A stretch of 64,000 nt of DNA, from assembly GCA_038503035.1 (NCBI GenBank), contig JAVSML010025211.1, positions 558,001 to 622,000 of the forward strand. Reading direction: 5' to 3'. Shown piece by piece: positions 1-12,518 of the stretch; within the stretch, counting starts at the first letter, position 1; every line of letters begins with the position of its first letter. Source of the stretch: Crocodylus rhombifer. Its lineage: Eukaryota > Chordata > Crocodylia > Crocodylidae. Below the pieces are notes generated by a model. It ran no database searches. It worked only from the letters and a program-made list of their open reading frames with translations, and was not told the DNA's origin. A program made the translations under genes and the position numbers.

Positions 1-155
1 GATGCAGCGGGAGGGGTCGCACACCCCAGATGCGGCAGGGGAAGCAGTGGCCTGAACAGGCAAAGACGCCTGTTCAGGCCACTCAGTTAACTGGCATATT
101 TTGTTATCCAGCACCCCTCATTCCCCATGGGTGCTGGACAATAAAGCTTTTATTG
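1..155. mobile_element. Tigger-like (pogo/Tc1-mariner) miniature element, right end only
   Basis: The right terminus at 136-155, read as reverse complement, is CAATAAAAGCTTTATTGTCC, followed by TA (156-157). This resembles the CAGTAAAACCTCTTTATCCGGC-like ends of Tigger elements and the ends at 45231 and 55519 in this window. The left end lies outside the window. The interior is GC-rich and has no coding capacity. A local hairpin around 52-83 (GCCTGAACAGG/CCTGTTCAGGC) is visible. Confidence 0.55.
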
Positions 156-822
156 TACAATGCTTTAAAGTCTACTCTAATATAAACTGCTTGTCCTTTA
201 CTAGATTGTCAAAAAGTACTACTTAGCACGTTAATTAATATCTGCTCAAATCACGTTAATGAACTCTTACTTGATTCCTTATCTCATTCAACCTGTATAT
301 CAAGATTACAGCACACAGAGTACCAAAGAATACCCACTGTTTCATGCCCTACACACTATCAAATGGTTCAATGCTCAACTATTTAAAAAAGCCAAGTTGC
401 CACCCATGCCTTGAAGTTACTTCTAGTTAAGATCCTCTCTCTTCTTTGCCCTAAACAGAACACTTCCAAAATAGAACACTAAATTAAACAGAATACATAA
501 AGCACAAGATATGGAGGTTATTTTATTACTCTACCACCTCATATTCGCTTACCATCCTCTAATTTTTCTTCTTAACTATATCCTGATAAGAAATGATGCA
601 CACATCACATTCAATACTGATGGAAGTCCATATTCCAGGGCTTTGAATTAATTGTAAGACCTATACCTAAGCACCATTTGCACTTGGTTGTGGCCAACAT
701 TTTTAACACACACAAATAAATAAATAAATAAATGTTGTACTCTAGTAAAAATTTACAAAACAACATTGTAGATAAGCTACCAAATTCAAGATAATTCAAT
801 TCTCCTTACACCAGCCACAAAG
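156..822. other. Intronic AT-rich sequence
   Basis: AT-rich sequence with no exon, recognised repeat terminus or convincing coding frame. It contains a short (AAAT)n run at 712-734. Confidence 0.6.
712..734. repeat. (AAAT)n microsatellite
   Basis: Five tandem AAAT units, seen directly. Confidence 0.9.
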
Positions 823-1270
823 GCCATGTTCACGAGTGTGGATGTTTGGTTCCCCAGGGACAACTAGCGGCAGTGCACCTTGTGCTGCTGTTAGCTGTCC
901 CTGAAGAACGCTTGTGCCACATGCACTCTGGTGTGCAGCAGGTTACCCTCGGTGGGGCAGAGGAGGCTGGGGCCAACACTGTGCTGGCCCCAGCAGCCTT
1001 ACCTGGGGTCCTGGAGGCCTCCCAGGCCTGCAGCAGTAGCAATCCTGCCAACTGGAGCCTAGCTGGAAGCACAGCTTCGGATGGCCGGGTCTGATTTTGA
1101 GCAACACATGCTTCCCCCATGTGTGCCGATCTGCATTTTCCCCCCCCCATTGGTTTTTTTTGACCACTGGATATCCAGAGGTCAATCTGTGCCCCTCCCC
1201 TCAGCTGCTCCCTTGCAACACAAAGAACACTTGAATGTGCAGCATGTGACACCACAAACATGTACATGGC
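823..1270. mobile_element. Possible non-autonomous DNA element, GC-rich interior
   Basis: A GC-rich island in AT-rich flanks. The ends GCCATGTTCACGAGTGTGG (823) and, as reverse complement of the right end, GCCATGTACATGTTTGTGG match at about 15 of 19 bases. No matching target duplication is seen. The open frames on both strands here look like chance frames in GC-rich DNA. Superfamily unknown. Confidence 0.35.
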
Positions 1271-2065
1271 ACTACATACTGCATGACCACATACATCTGG
1301 ATGCAGACAAAAAGTGTAACAGTACTCACTGCTTCACCATCTGCATAAACAGAGCTGAAGATGCTAAAAATTACTCTTTATCATGTGAGCTAAAAACCAA
1401 CGTTGAAACTAAATTTCTCCAAATCTCTGTTCTCTTTTTTGGATTGAACTAACATTTCCCACAATTTGGTAAGAGCCCAGGATCCCTTTACAGGAGTATT
1501 TTCACTTGATAGACAAGGCCAAGTAGCAGATGGACCTTGTTTGACACTACTGAAGATTTAGGATGCTTCAACTCTGAACAAACCCAAAACCAACATCTAC
1601 AGAAGTGTAGAGAATGCAATTCTTCTCCAATACAGCCCTTCAGTAAGTTTTCTAAATGGGCAATGAAGTGCTTATGTAGGACAAAACTCTCCATTTAAGA
1701 AAGATGCTATGTTTTAACAAGGCTGCAAGTATCAGAGACGCTTTACACTGTAAAATGTTAAAACTACTCGCATTTTACTTTTGCATATCTGCTAACATGT
1801 CTTTCTTTTGAAAATTTTCCAAATTTGAATCTTCCACATATGTAAAAATAAAGCTTAAAGGTAAGATGTAAAATAAACCCTGCCAGCAAAAAAAAAACAA
1901 CTTATAATACCACATTTTATGTTCAAGATTGCAGAGGCCATAACTATATGTACAATCTATATGCCATAACCCAGAAAGAATTTCTTGTGGTCTCAGTTTC
2001 TGCAGAATTTAGTGATTAAGCAAGTTTTCTAATCCTTACAGTTGAGAAACATTCTATAAACAAAC
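1271..2065. other. Intronic sequence, nothing recognised
   Basis: AT-rich. No repeat ends, exon signals or coding frames that I can support. Confidence 0.6.
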
Positions 2066-3064
2066 TATTGTATTTACACAAATCCAAGACAACTTCAGAT
2101 TTACTTCAAATTTAAGACAACCAACCCTAATAATTAGATTCTATACATGGAATTCAGTTTCATCTAAAGTATCTAATCAGTGGAAGGTCATCTTAAATTC
2201 ATCCCCTTCACTGCTGTGGCAGAGAAAGCAGCACCAAGGCATAAGGGGCCAGGCCCCTGTCCCTTGCACCCCTGCTCTTTGCCCCCTCCATGGCTGCCTC
2301 CCTGCTGCCTGTTCCCTTGCCACGTAGCCCCTGCACCTACCCATGTCTGTGCCTGCCCCACCACTCCACTTTCCCTAACCCCTGTTCCCACCTGCAATCT
2401 GCCTTCCCCAACCCTCTGCACCCCTGTAGCCTGTCCCCCCACCTCCTACTGCCCTCTGCAGCCTGGCCCCACCTGGAGCCTGCACCTACCATACCCTGTC
2501 CCCACACACACTCCCTATTCACTCACTCCCTTTACCTTGTTCTGTAACTCTGTTCCAGATCTGGGCACTCAGCACCAGCAGCAGCCTCATCCAGCCCCAG
2601 CCCCAGTCTGGGAAGGAGAAGGGATGGCAGCTCCCAGGAGGACTGCGTCAGGGCTGGAGGGACCACAGCCTGAGCAGAAAATAAAGGGAGAAGTGGGAGC
2701 TGACAGGGGAGGAAAAGGGAAGAGAGAGGAGAAAGCAGACAAAAGGGGGAGCAGCGTACTAGAAGCAGGCACAAGCACAGGGGTGGGGGAGGGGCAGGCT
2801 GCAGGTTCCCTCCATGTGGTCTCTCTCAAGCTCCCCCCCACCCCAAGCCTGCACCTACCACACCCAAGCCATGAGTCTCCTCCCCGCAAGACAAGCCATT
2901 CAGGCCCAGGGCAGGCAGCAGCTCAGCTCTAGCTTCAGCCTCAAACCTGGGCACAAAGCCAGATCTGAGTCAGCAGTACCCGAATCCAAGACAAGGCTCC
3001 CCCCCACACCCCAACATAATGATGGGAGGGGAAATACGTATCTTGGATTTGAGTAAAAACAGTA
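2066..3064. mobile_element. Unclassified TIR element, copy A
   Basis: The left end TATTGTATTTACACAAATCC and the right end (reverse complement TACTGTTTTTACTCAAATCC) form inverted repeats continuing into CAAGA. The interior is GC- and pyrimidine-rich, which produces a long proline-rich chance frame at 2180-2932. Internal segments align with the element at 45178-47789: TTAGATTCTATACAT near 2136-2150, CTTCAGCCTCAAACCTGG near 2932-2949, and ATCCAAGACAAGG near 2985-2997. No transposase is present, so it is non-autonomous. No clean target duplication was found, and I cannot assign a superfamily. Confidence 0.6.
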
Positions 3065-3150
3065 CTAGCCTATAGCTCATAATAAGGATATAAACTACTG
3101 CTATTAATCGCAATTAAATTAAACTCTAAACTGCAACAAAAACTGTTTGA

Positions 3151-3262
3151 CAAGGTTCTTTGGGTAAATCTGATATCTTTTATTAGACCAACTCAAATAG
3201 CTGGAAAAATTCTTCTTAGCAAGCTTTCGGGTAAAAATACCCTTTGTCAGGCTGGGGAAGCA
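3151..3262 (-). mobile_element. Penelope-like element tail with hammerhead-like core (inverted arm 1)
   Basis: Read on the minus strand this has CTGACAA (3244-3250), a short stem-loop (GGGTATTTTTACCC), then GAAA (3225-3228) and GCTTGC, followed by a tract ending AGATTTACCCAAAGAACC. The order CTGANGA, stem, GAAA is the hammerhead core known in Penelope-like retroelement ends. CTGACAA differs from a working CTGACGA by one base, consistent with CpG decay. It forms the left arm of an inverted pair with 3345-3463: the outer 31 bases (3151-3181 against 3421-3451) differ at one position. Confidence 0.55.
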
Positions 3263-3344
3263 TCTGCAGTTGATGTATGCTCTTCCTGGATGGGAACAAT
3301 AATAAAGAAGCCAGAGGCTGGTATGCATGCAAGAAAGGCAGCAC

Positions 3345-3463
3345 GGATGCTTCCTCAGCCTGACAAAAGGTATTTCAACCCGAAAGCTGCTAAGAACTTT
3401 TCCAACTGAGGTGGTCCAATAAAAGATACCAGATTTACCCAAAGAACCTTGTCTGCCTATGTC
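3345..3463 (+). mobile_element. Penelope-like element tail with hammerhead-like core (inverted arm 2)
   Basis: The plus-strand copy of the tail at 3151-3262. CTGACAA sits at 3360-3366, then the AGGTATTTCAACC stem region, GAAA at 3382-3385, GCTGC, and an end reading AGATTTACCCAAAGAACC then TTGTCTGCC. The two arms face outwards around about 80 bp of unrelated sequence. Both carry the same G-to-A change in the core, so either the source was already mutated or both decayed at the CpG. Confidence 0.55.
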
Positions 3464-3808
3464 CTTAGACCACCCCAGCTACAGCCTGCACCTCTACAAC
3501 AAAAGCTGTTTTAAAATTCTACTCTATTTACTGTCTTCCAGCTGACCACTTTAGAAGAACTATCCAGGCTTATCTACTATGACTAAACAACATTAATCAG
3601 AGCCGATAGGTATTTCAGTCTCTCAGGTATTGAAAACATGGTTCTGTGTCTTCCCTCACATCAACAAGATTCTGGAAATAGCAGTGGTGAAAGGAGTAGG
3701 AAATGCCTGTATCTTTTGGCTGTCTGTTACTATGTTGTTGGTTACATGATTACCGGGGCAAATTCTAGCATGAGCCAACTCCCATGAAGCTACACATTCA
3801 CTGACACT

Positions 3809-5180
3809 TAGAATCATAGGATCAATGAGTCGGGAAGGACCCAGACGGATCATCTAGTCTGACCCCTGCCATGGGCAGGAAGGAGCTTTGGGGGTGGGAG
3901 GGGTAATAAGACCCCAGCCAGGTGCCCATCCAGTCTCCTCTTGAAGATTTCCAGAGAAGGTAAGAGCACCACCACTCTGGGGAGCCTATTCCAGGCTCTG
4001 GACACCCTTACTGTGAAGTAGTTCTTCCTAATATCCAACCTAAACCTATCCTCCCTCAGCTTGTGGCCATTGTTCCTGGTGACTCCAAGGGGGGCCCTGG
4101 TGAACAGACTTTCCCCGAGTCCCTGCTGCTGGCCCCTGATAAGGTTGTAGGCAGCCACAAGATCCCCCCTCAGTCTCCTCTTGCGGAGACTGAAGAGATT
4201 CAGGTCCCTCAGCCTCTCCACATAGGGCTGGCCACGGAGGCCCCCAACCACACGAGTGGCCTCCTCTGGACCCTCTCCAGGTTCTCCACGTCCTTCTTGA
4301 AGTGCGGCGCTCAGAACTGGACCCAGTACTCCAGCTGCAGCCTGACCAGCGCCACATAGAGGGGGAGCAAGACCTCTCTGGACCTGTTAGTGATGCCCCT
4401 GTTGATGCGTGACAGGGTGCAGTTGGCTCTGCCTATTGCTTCGTCGCATTGGCAACTCGTATTCATCCTGGAGTCAATCCTGACTCCAAGATCCCTCTCT
4501 GCCTCTCTGCTGCTGAGAGGGTCAGCCCCTAACCTATAACCATAATGGCTGGTTCCCTCTCCCCAGGTGCAGCACCCTGCACTTGTCCTTGTTGAACCGT
4601 ATCCTGTTCAGATCTGCCCACTTCTCTAACCTATCCAGGTCTGCCTGGATGCGGTCCCTGCCTGCCAGTGTATTCACTTTACCCCACAGCTTGGTGTCAT
4701 CAGCGAACTTGAACAGGGTGCTCTCCACACCCTTGTCCAAGTCACTAATGAACATGTTGAACAGCACCGGCCCAAGGATCGAGCCCTGGGGGACTCCACT
4801 GCCCACACCCTCCCAGGTCGACATCGACCTGTCCACCACCACCTTCTGGATTCTCCCCGAAGCTAGTTTGCCACCCATGTGACTGTGCATTTGTCAATGC
4901 CGCAGTCCCTCAGCTTGCCCACCAGAATTGGGTGGGACACTGTGTCGAAGGTCTTCTGGAAGTCCAAGAAGATGACATTGACTTCCACCTTCCCGTCTAA
5001 GCTCTTTGTTACCTGGTCTTAGAAAGAGACCAGGTTAGTCAGGCAAGATCAGCCTTGCACGAACCCATGCTGGTTACCCCTCAACATCACTTCCCCTGTA
5101 AAGCTCTCACAAATGTGGCCCTTGATAATTTTTTCAAAGACCTTCCCCAGGAAGTGAGGCTGACTGGTCTATACTTAAAG
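3809..5180 (-). mobile_element. CR1 LINE fragment, 5'-truncated, reverse transcriptase remnant
   Basis: The minus-strand CR1 ends at about 3809-3825 with an ATCATAGGATCAATGAG-type tail. The minus-strand frame at 4534-4890 encodes the RT core with [14 protein letters not shown] and the catalytic FADDTKLWG. The frame at 3850-4251 gives the C-terminal region (RKRRLRGDLVAAYNLIRG, FTVRVSRAWNRLP). Homology reaches YRPVSLT near 5177, where the copy is 5'-truncated. Several frame breaks separate these pieces, so it is dead. It belongs to the same subfamily as the host copy at 32172-35244, and differs from copies 1-3. Confidence 0.9.
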
Positions 5181-6413
5181 AAAAATGGTGAAAACCAACT
5201 GCTTCGAACTCTATCCTTGACCCTCAGGGGGGCTGTATAAACCAGTCTGATTAGGTTAGAGAGACAGAGGGAAACACAGACCTTTGTGACTGATAAAAAG
5301 TCTGGCCCTGAAGTACAGAGTGAGATAAAGAGACTTGGGAGAAACCAGTGAATTTCACTTTCTGAAAATAGATTTATCTGCTAAGTTTGGTATACCTAGA
5401 TTCTAAGAAGGCCGATGTGCCTGTAGATTGGTTGTCTACAAAACGCGTTTGGTCCTGTTACACTTTCAGATGAAATAATACTTTGTTTTGAAGAGGTTGT
5501 TTGGGTTGTTGCACTTATTATAGTTCCTGAAGGAAAAACCTGCAGAAGCTTGAAACTATTCAGGCTTGCTGAGGAATCACAATTGATACACAGAGTACTA
5601 TATACCAGAAGCAGATCTCAATAATAGAAGAACTGCAAAATACCACCCTATTACAAGCAAACCGTAGAAGCCAAATGCTGAGATGGCCACCCTTAGAGAC
5701 CAGTGCAGAATTCAAATGTATAACTAGTCCTAAATGGTGATGAAATAAACCCAAGGTTTTCAGCAGCACCCATCTGAAGATTCATATTCCAGCTCAGGGA
5801 AAGCCTTCCTAGAAACCATGCCAGTTTCCATTTGATATGCCTTCTCCTTCCCATCTATTTTAACTTGTGTTCAAAACCATGTTTTATATACTGCTGTGTG
5901 CATCTCAAGTGTCCTATAAACAAACAATTGTATGCATTTAACTTTAATGAAAATCCTATGTAAATGTATATGCAAATTAGGCATGACCTTGAGGCCCCTG
6001 GCAAATTGCCAAAGCAACTCTCCTTGTTATAAAGGCTGCATGCCATGCACCTTTTTATATCTATATATCATGACAACTACAAATCTTTACAATTCCTTTA
6101 TCTTACCTTTCTATTCAGAGTCCACTTAATAAACAGACATTTGGGGCTTTACAGGAAACTAAAATTTTCAGAACACTGCTATGATTGTTTTAAAGGCTTT
6201 TTGCAAGTGAAATTGTACTAAGTATACAGTAAAGAAAATAAAGAATGAAATAGTTACAGGTTACCTAATAAATGTTAAACACTTTTATTGGTGCTAAAAT
6301 ATATTTTAAAAGTGTACGAACACTCTACTTATTTTTTAAATAAAGAGAGGATCCTTAAGTAATTTCTCTAAAATTGTTTCACTTATTATTAAAATTAAAG
6401 TTCATACATTTTA
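5181..6413. other. Intronic sequence, nothing recognised
   Basis: AT-rich, with only short chance open frames. No exon or repeat boundary that I can defend. Confidence 0.55.
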
Positions 6414-6945
6414 ACAAGGGGTGCACTAATAAAGACTTTTTGGGCTGATACCAATGGCAGATAATTTAATGACCCATATTGGCTGATACTGATCCGATTG
6501 TCAATATGCAGCCCGGCAGACTGGAGAGCAGCGTCCAGCTGCTAAGTCTGCTTGGGGGGAGGAGAGGGAAAGAGGTATGGTGGAGAGGGACAGATCAAGG
6601 CCCCCCTGGGGGGCTGGGGCAGGCACTGTGCAGCTGGGGCAAGGCAGGGCGGGGTGGGGTGCGGATGGAGCCCTGAGTGGCTCATCTAGGGGGCATGGGG
6701 AGAGGGCAGCGGCTCCCACTGCTGTGTGCACCCCCGGAGGCGGCATGGGAGGCGTGTGCCCCACAGATTTGTGTGTGGGGCAAGGGTGTGCTGCTGCTAC
6801 AGGCTGGGGCTAGGGGTGGTGCGGGGCTCTTTCAGGCTGGGGGAGGGGGGACAGCGGCGGCGCCAGGAAGGGTGCTATGGGGTGGGCTACAGCCATCCCA
6901 GAATTCGCTGTAGCCTCCTTCCAGTGCTGCAACAGCAGTAACAAG
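6414..6945 (+). mobile_element. hAT-like element with GC-rich module (copy A)
   Basis: The left end GGGGTGCACTAATAAAGAC is followed by GGCTGATACCAATGGCAG and GGCTGATACTGATCCGAT, a pattern shared with 29314 onwards. The interior becomes strongly GC-rich at about 6510, with GGAGAGCAGC-GTCCAGCTGCTAAGTCTG, the module also found at about 14262, 29665 and 61268. Overlapping frames on both strands are compositional. The right terminus is not evident, so it may be truncated. Confidence 0.45.
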
Positions 6946-7703
6946 TCGAGAAAATGATGTGCATCATTAACAAAATGAGTGACCACTTACGAAGTGCTGC
7001 TAAAATAGAAAAATCTTCTCTCTCTATAATAATGTTAGGGATTATAACAATGGTAAATACAATACTGGATAAAAATTAATATGTGCTGACAAACAGTTTT
7101 GTACTGTGTTCGTTCATTCTGTCATAGCATTCTTTTTAGAAGTATATAACTGCTAAGAATGAAAGAGGCACATTTCTTACCATATATTTTTCTTGTGAAG
7201 AACACACTGCAAAAAAGATATTATGAAGTAAACTCAACTTCTGGAGCCTGCCTACCACATTTAAATACAAGTACTTTAAAGTGGTTAGTTTATAAAAATC
7301 ACTGAAAGAGTCAGTTTAATAGTCTGGATAGTAGCAGGACTTTAATTGTTAGCAGTGCTGCTGCCATTCAATAACAAATAAATCCGCTATTGTTAACGAT
7401 ATTTACAAAATGTTGCAGTTGTCAATAGCAGTAACCCAAATTAAAAAATAATAATTAAAAAGATCTCAGGTGTATGTCATAACCTGAGAGTTGGCTCAAA
7501 TAAGAAGCCTGAGCCCTAATAAATGAAAAAACTAGCGTATGTTTCCCCAAAGGCCACAGTTGACATCTACTTTAACAAATGACTAAGTAATGTGTCATTG
7601 AAATGCATTATTCAAGCAGAGTAGAATAAATAATAAGATGAACATATTTCCTTTTCTGTTTACTTAAGCCAGCTTAGCCCTGATTTAGTTTGAGACGTGA
7701 GAT
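6946..7703. other. Intronic AT-rich sequence
   Basis: No recognised repeat or coding sequence. Confidence 0.55.
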
Positions 7704-10161
7704 TTGTTGATTGGGTGACTTCAATTACCCGGACATCTCCTGGGAAGATCACTCAGCAAAATCCGAGCGGTCGCCAAGCTTTCTCTCGTGCATGGATGAC
7801 CTCTACCTGACTCAAGAAGTCTATGGGACAACGAGAGGCAAAGTGCTGCTCGACCTGGTACTGGCTACGGGGGACGACCTAATCGGCGACCTAGTGATTG
7901 ATGGGAAGCTGGGTGACAGCGACCACGAGCTGATCACCTTCACCATCCGCCGTAAAGCTGGCAAGTCAGTCAGCAACGCAGAAGTCTTTGACTTCAGAAA
8001 AGCCAACTTTGACAAGTTCAAGAGGCTTGTCGGTTAGGCCCTCAGGGACCGTGACCCCAGGGAGATGGGAGTTCAAGAAGAGTGGTTGCTTCTCAAGGAA
8101 GCGATCCTCAATGCACAAGCTAAATCTATTCCAACACGGAGGAAAGGCAGCAAGAAGGCACAGCAGCCCCCCTGGCTCTCTAGGGACCTAGCGAACCTCC
8201 TGCGGCTAAAAAGGAAAGCCTACAAAGGATGGAGGACGGGATTCACCTCCAAGGAGGATTATTCTGCACTGGTCCGGTCCTGCAGGGAGCAAACCAGGAA
8301 AGTCAAGGCTGCAACTGAACTCCAACTAGCTTCAAGCATCAAGGACAACAAAAAGTCCTTTTTCAGATATGTGGGGAGCCGGAGGACAAGCAAGGGCAAT
8401 GTTGGACCCCTGCTAAACCAGATGGGACAACTGACGCCCAGGAAAAAGCCAACCTATTAAATAGGTACTTTGCGTCAGTCTTTCATCAGTCCCATGGGAT
8501 GCCCATGCCTGCTATGGGACAGGGAGATCTGGGTGATGGGGATCCCCTACCCTCCATCAATGCTGACCTCGTGAAGGAACACCTTGAGAAGCTGGATACC
8601 TTCAAGTCAGCCGGCCCTGACAATCTGCACCCCAGGGTACTCGAGGAGTTGGTGAACATCATAGCCCAGCCCCTGGCACGGATCTTTGAAAACTCCTGGC
8701 GCTCTGGTGTAGTGCCCGAAGACTGGAAGAAGGCCAATGTGGTGCCGATCTTCAAGAAAGGGAGGAGAGTGGATCCGGCTAACTACAGGCCCATTAGCCT
8801 GACTTCTATCCTGCGGAAGATCTTAGAAAACTTTATTAAGGAGGCCATCCTTGATGGACTGGCCCAGGATAACATCCTAAGGGATAGCCAGCACGGGTTT
8901 GTTGCGGGTAGGTCTTGTTTGACCAATCTCATTTCCTTCTATGACCAGGTGACCTATCACCTGGACAAGGGAGAAGAGATTGATGTCATATATCTTGACT
9001 TCAAAAAAGCCTTTGATCTGGTATCCCACGATCACCTCTTGGCCAAACTGCCCAGTTGTGGCCTTGGCTCCACCACGATCCGCTGGCTGGGAAACTGGCT
9101 CCGTGGTCGGACCCAGAGGGTTGTAATTGATGGCAGTCACTCATCGTGGTGCGCTGTGACCAGTGGGGTCCCTCAAGGCTCTGTCCTCGGACCCATCCTG
9201 TTCAACATCTTCATTAACGATGTGGACATTGGAGTCAGGAGTGGACTGGCCAAGTTCGCCGATGACACCAAAACTTTGGGGCAAAGCATCCACGCCAGAA
9301 GATAGGCGGGTAATCCAGGCTGACCTGGACAAGCTCAGCAAATGGGCGGATGAAAACCTGATGGTGTTTAACACCGAAAAATGCAAGGTTCTCCACCTTG
9401 GGAGGAAAAACCTGCAGCACCCTTATAGGCTCGGCAGTGCTACGTTGGTTAGCACTACAGAAGAAAGAGACTTGGGGGTCATCATTGACCACAAGATGAA
9501 CATGAGCCTCCAATGCGATGCTGCGGCTAGTAAAGCGACCAAAACGCTGGCTTGCATCCATAGATGCTTCTCGAGCAAATCCCGGGATGTCATTCTCCCT
9601 TTGTACTCGGCCTTGGTGAGGCCGCAGCGGGAGTACTGCGTCCAGTTTTGGGCTCCACAATTCAAAAAGGATGTGGAGAAGCTTGAGAGAGTCCAGAGGA
9701 GAGCCACGCGCATGATCAGGGGTCAGGAAAACAGATCTTACGATGATAGGCTGAGAGCCATGGGACTCTTTAGCCTGGAAAAGCGTAGGCTCAGGGGTGA
9801 TCTGATGGCCACCTATAAGTTTATCAGGGGTGACCACCAGGATCTGGGGGAACGTTTGTTCACCAGAGCGCCCCAAGGGATGACGAGGTCGAACGGTCAC
9901 AAACTCCTGCAAGACCGTTTCAGGCTGGACATAAGGAAGAATTTCTTTACTGTCCGAGGCCCCAAGGTCTGGAACAGTCTGCCAGCGTGGGTGGTTCAAG
10001 CACGTACATTGAACACCTTCAAGAGTAAATTGGATGCTTATCTTGCTGGGATCCTATGACCCCAGCTGACTTCCTGTCCTTTGGGCAGGGGGCTGGACTC
10101 GATGATCTCCCGAGGTCCCTTCCATCCCTAATGTCTATGAAATCTATGAAAATCTATGAAA
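7704..10161 (+). mobile_element. CR1 LINE, long 5'-truncated copy 1 (endonuclease C-terminus to 3' end)
   Basis: This is the longest of the young CR1 copies. 7711-8460 is one frame broken only by a TAG at 8035-8037. It starts at the endonuclease motif GDFNYPDISW and includes SDHELITF (endonuclease His) and the linker [13 protein letters not shown] small deletion near 8425 shifts frame into 8499-9305 ([55 protein letters not shown]). An extra A in the A-run near 9270 moves the rest to 9163-10059 (C-terminus to AYLAGIL stop). The 3' end carries ATCTATGAA repeats. It lacks ORF1 and most of the endonuclease, so it is immobile. By eye it is over 95 percent identical to the copy at 45889-47578. Confidence 0.95.
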
Positions 10162-11228
10162 TAAAAGAGTAATTCAGGAAACTAACATAGACTGGATGCT
10201 TTCAAAACTGAAAGCTTTTGTAGGCGAAAACAAAAACAACAAAAGCTTAGCAATTGCTAAGAAAATATATCCCGTTTTTAAAACAATCATATATTAAACA
10301 TCAAGTTTATCTTATCCAGGTTTCTTAAGAAGCAGATCCTTAATATGACCCCTGAGTTTGCTCATAATGCTCAAAAACCACCAGAAATATATAATCATAA
10401 GAATCATATCTGGGATTTACAAATCATTCATGACTAGCAAGTAAAAGGCTTTCAGGTAATACAGACTAATCACACAAGCTGGAACATTAGCAAAAAGGAA
10501 TGTCATGTAACTGGAAGAAAAGTATCCTGCGCAAGCAATTTGCAAATGTATTTGTCAAACAACAAGAAAAAGATAAAAAACTGATAGATAAACGTAGAGA
10601 AAATTAAATAAATTAAATGGTAAAGTCTCAAAATAATGTACAGTTTCAATCATGGAAATGATGTAATATACACACACAACTTTAAAACAAAATTTTAGAT
10701 ATATAATAAACAACATTAAATGAATACAAAACTTTCAACAGCCAGAGAGAGGCTGTGAAGAAAAGAAAAAATAGCTATAGCAACTGCTTAGAAAACAGGG
10801 AAAGGCTGATGCACTCTGGACCCACAGTTGGTGAGAAGAGGGGTCTTGATTTGTTCACCCTCTATAGCAACTACTGTATGACTTAACATCAACATTAAGT
10901 TCTACAGCAAATCTTGCCATTGCAGAAAGAGGTAAAAGGCTGCTGTGGTTACTCTTCTAGTAGCAGAGCTCCCTGAATACGCAAGAGAAGAGCTGTGTGT
11001 AACACCCTGGCTGTTCCGAAACGTTGATAAATAAGAAGGTAAAAACATAAGGAGCAAAGATCAGGACAGTGTGAGAGAGAAAAAATAAATGTTTAGATTA
11101 TGTGGATGAGGAAAAAGTAGAAGCGTTTGTGAAAGGAAAATTAAAATAAAGGACAGAAGATATGAAGCAAGGAAAATGCAACGGGCAGAAGGAAGCAAAG
11201 AATGTGAGTAGTAATGAATTATCTAAAG
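10162..11228. other. Intronic AT-rich sequence
   Basis: No exon or clear repeat. Poly-purine stretches are present. Immediately downstream lies the hAT element at 11229. Confidence 0.55.
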
Positions 11229-11538
11229 CAGCAGTTCTCAACCCACCCAGCCCTGTCGACCAGATGAGTGGAATCAGGCTAGTTCATGGGCTGGATCCGA
11301 GGCATGAGGTCAGTCCATAGACCTAATTCAGAGCAAGGTTGGCATGAGTGGTGGTCCACAGTTGCGATTCAGTATGCTGGCCTAGCCCCAAGCACTGGAT
11401 ACAGCTGTGACCTGACCCCATGCATGAGCACAATCTGGTGTTCCATGCCAGGTCATCCAGTCCACAGCATTCCCCACAGGTCCAGAAGTTTGGCAGCATT
11501 TATTGCTGTGTCTGTAGGCTATAGGTTGAGCACCACTG
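11229..11538. mobile_element. Non-autonomous hAT element with near-perfect 8-bp target duplication
   Basis: The left end CAGCAGTTCTCAACC and the right end (reverse complement CAGTGGTGCTCAACC) are typical hAT/Charlie termini. The flanks are ATCTAAAG (11221-11228) and CTCTAAAG (11539-11546), 7 of 8 identical, as expected for the 8-bp hAT duplication. The 310-bp interior contains GGTCCAGAAGTTTGGCAGCA, also seen near 56590, and the short open frame there is chance. Confidence 0.8.
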
Positions 11539-11546
11539 CTCTAAAG

Positions 11547-12460
11547 AGTAGGGCTGCCATAGATGATGCAAAGCCATCATCTTTTCTATGGAACCCTATC
11601 CTTCACTTTGTCCCAAGGGCTTGAAACAGCTACGTGAAAGAACCCAAATGAAGATGAAAGAGGAGCAAGAGAAATGCATACAATAATGCCAATTAGAAAT
11701 AAACAAAAAGGTTCATCAGTTGCATGTAAAAGATAAATTGGACAATATACAAAGAGGGAGGAAATTCAAAAAGAATAGAAAATTAGAGCATCACAACTGA
11801 AACACTAAGTAAAATACTATGCATGGAAGCAAAGGCAAACAAAACACCACAGCAAAAACAAATTTAAAAAAATATCTAGAGTCCAATAGAACTAATTATT
11901 ACTTATATGAGTATTTATTGCATTAAGTTAAAGGTACTACTCATATCTGTAAGGGTTGCTCAGTTTAGCACTAATGGAGTAACATCATTTTTCTACTCTT
12001 AGCAATTAGAGGATAAACGTGTTTATAAACAGCCACATCAGCATCTGAAGTAGTATTAGTAGCAGAAGATTTCAGCTAAAAACATTAAAAACAGTTTTCT
12101 TAATCCCCTCTTTCACAGGGAGTAATTAAAATAACATTGTGGTTAGCAGCATATTTTAAAAGAAAGGCGATATCCAAGTAGATACTTCCTGTTATATAAA
12201 GTATTTGAACAAGACATACTAAATGTAAAGAATAATTTAATAAATAAACTTTATTAACTCTTTGAAGAAATTATATAAAAGAAAAAATTCAATCAGAAAG
12301 TCTAAATTAATCCTCTATTTTACAAATTAAGCATATTGTAAAACAAATTTGATGCATGACATTCCAGTTAAATTATTCTTTTTAGAAATGTAAAGTTCTA
12401 TATACAATTTTAATTTTAACAAGCTTAAAAATTAAAGACAAAGTTTAGCTTATATAGAAA
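11547..12460. other. Intronic AT-rich sequence upstream of the microsatellite
   Basis: Nothing recognised. Confidence 0.55.
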
Positions 12461-12470
12461 TATATATACA

Positions 12471-12518
<48 letters not shown>

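Noticed and set aside
2180..2932. 250-residue proline-rich open frame
   Set aside because: Low-complexity pyrimidine-rich interior of TIR element A, with open frames on both strands and no splice or domain support.
9235..9999. Long minus-strand frames opposite CR1 reverse transcriptase (also 33326-34228 and 46566-47423)
   Set aside because: Antisense shadows of the CR1 ORF2. They recur at the same place in each copy only because the sense strand is conserved.
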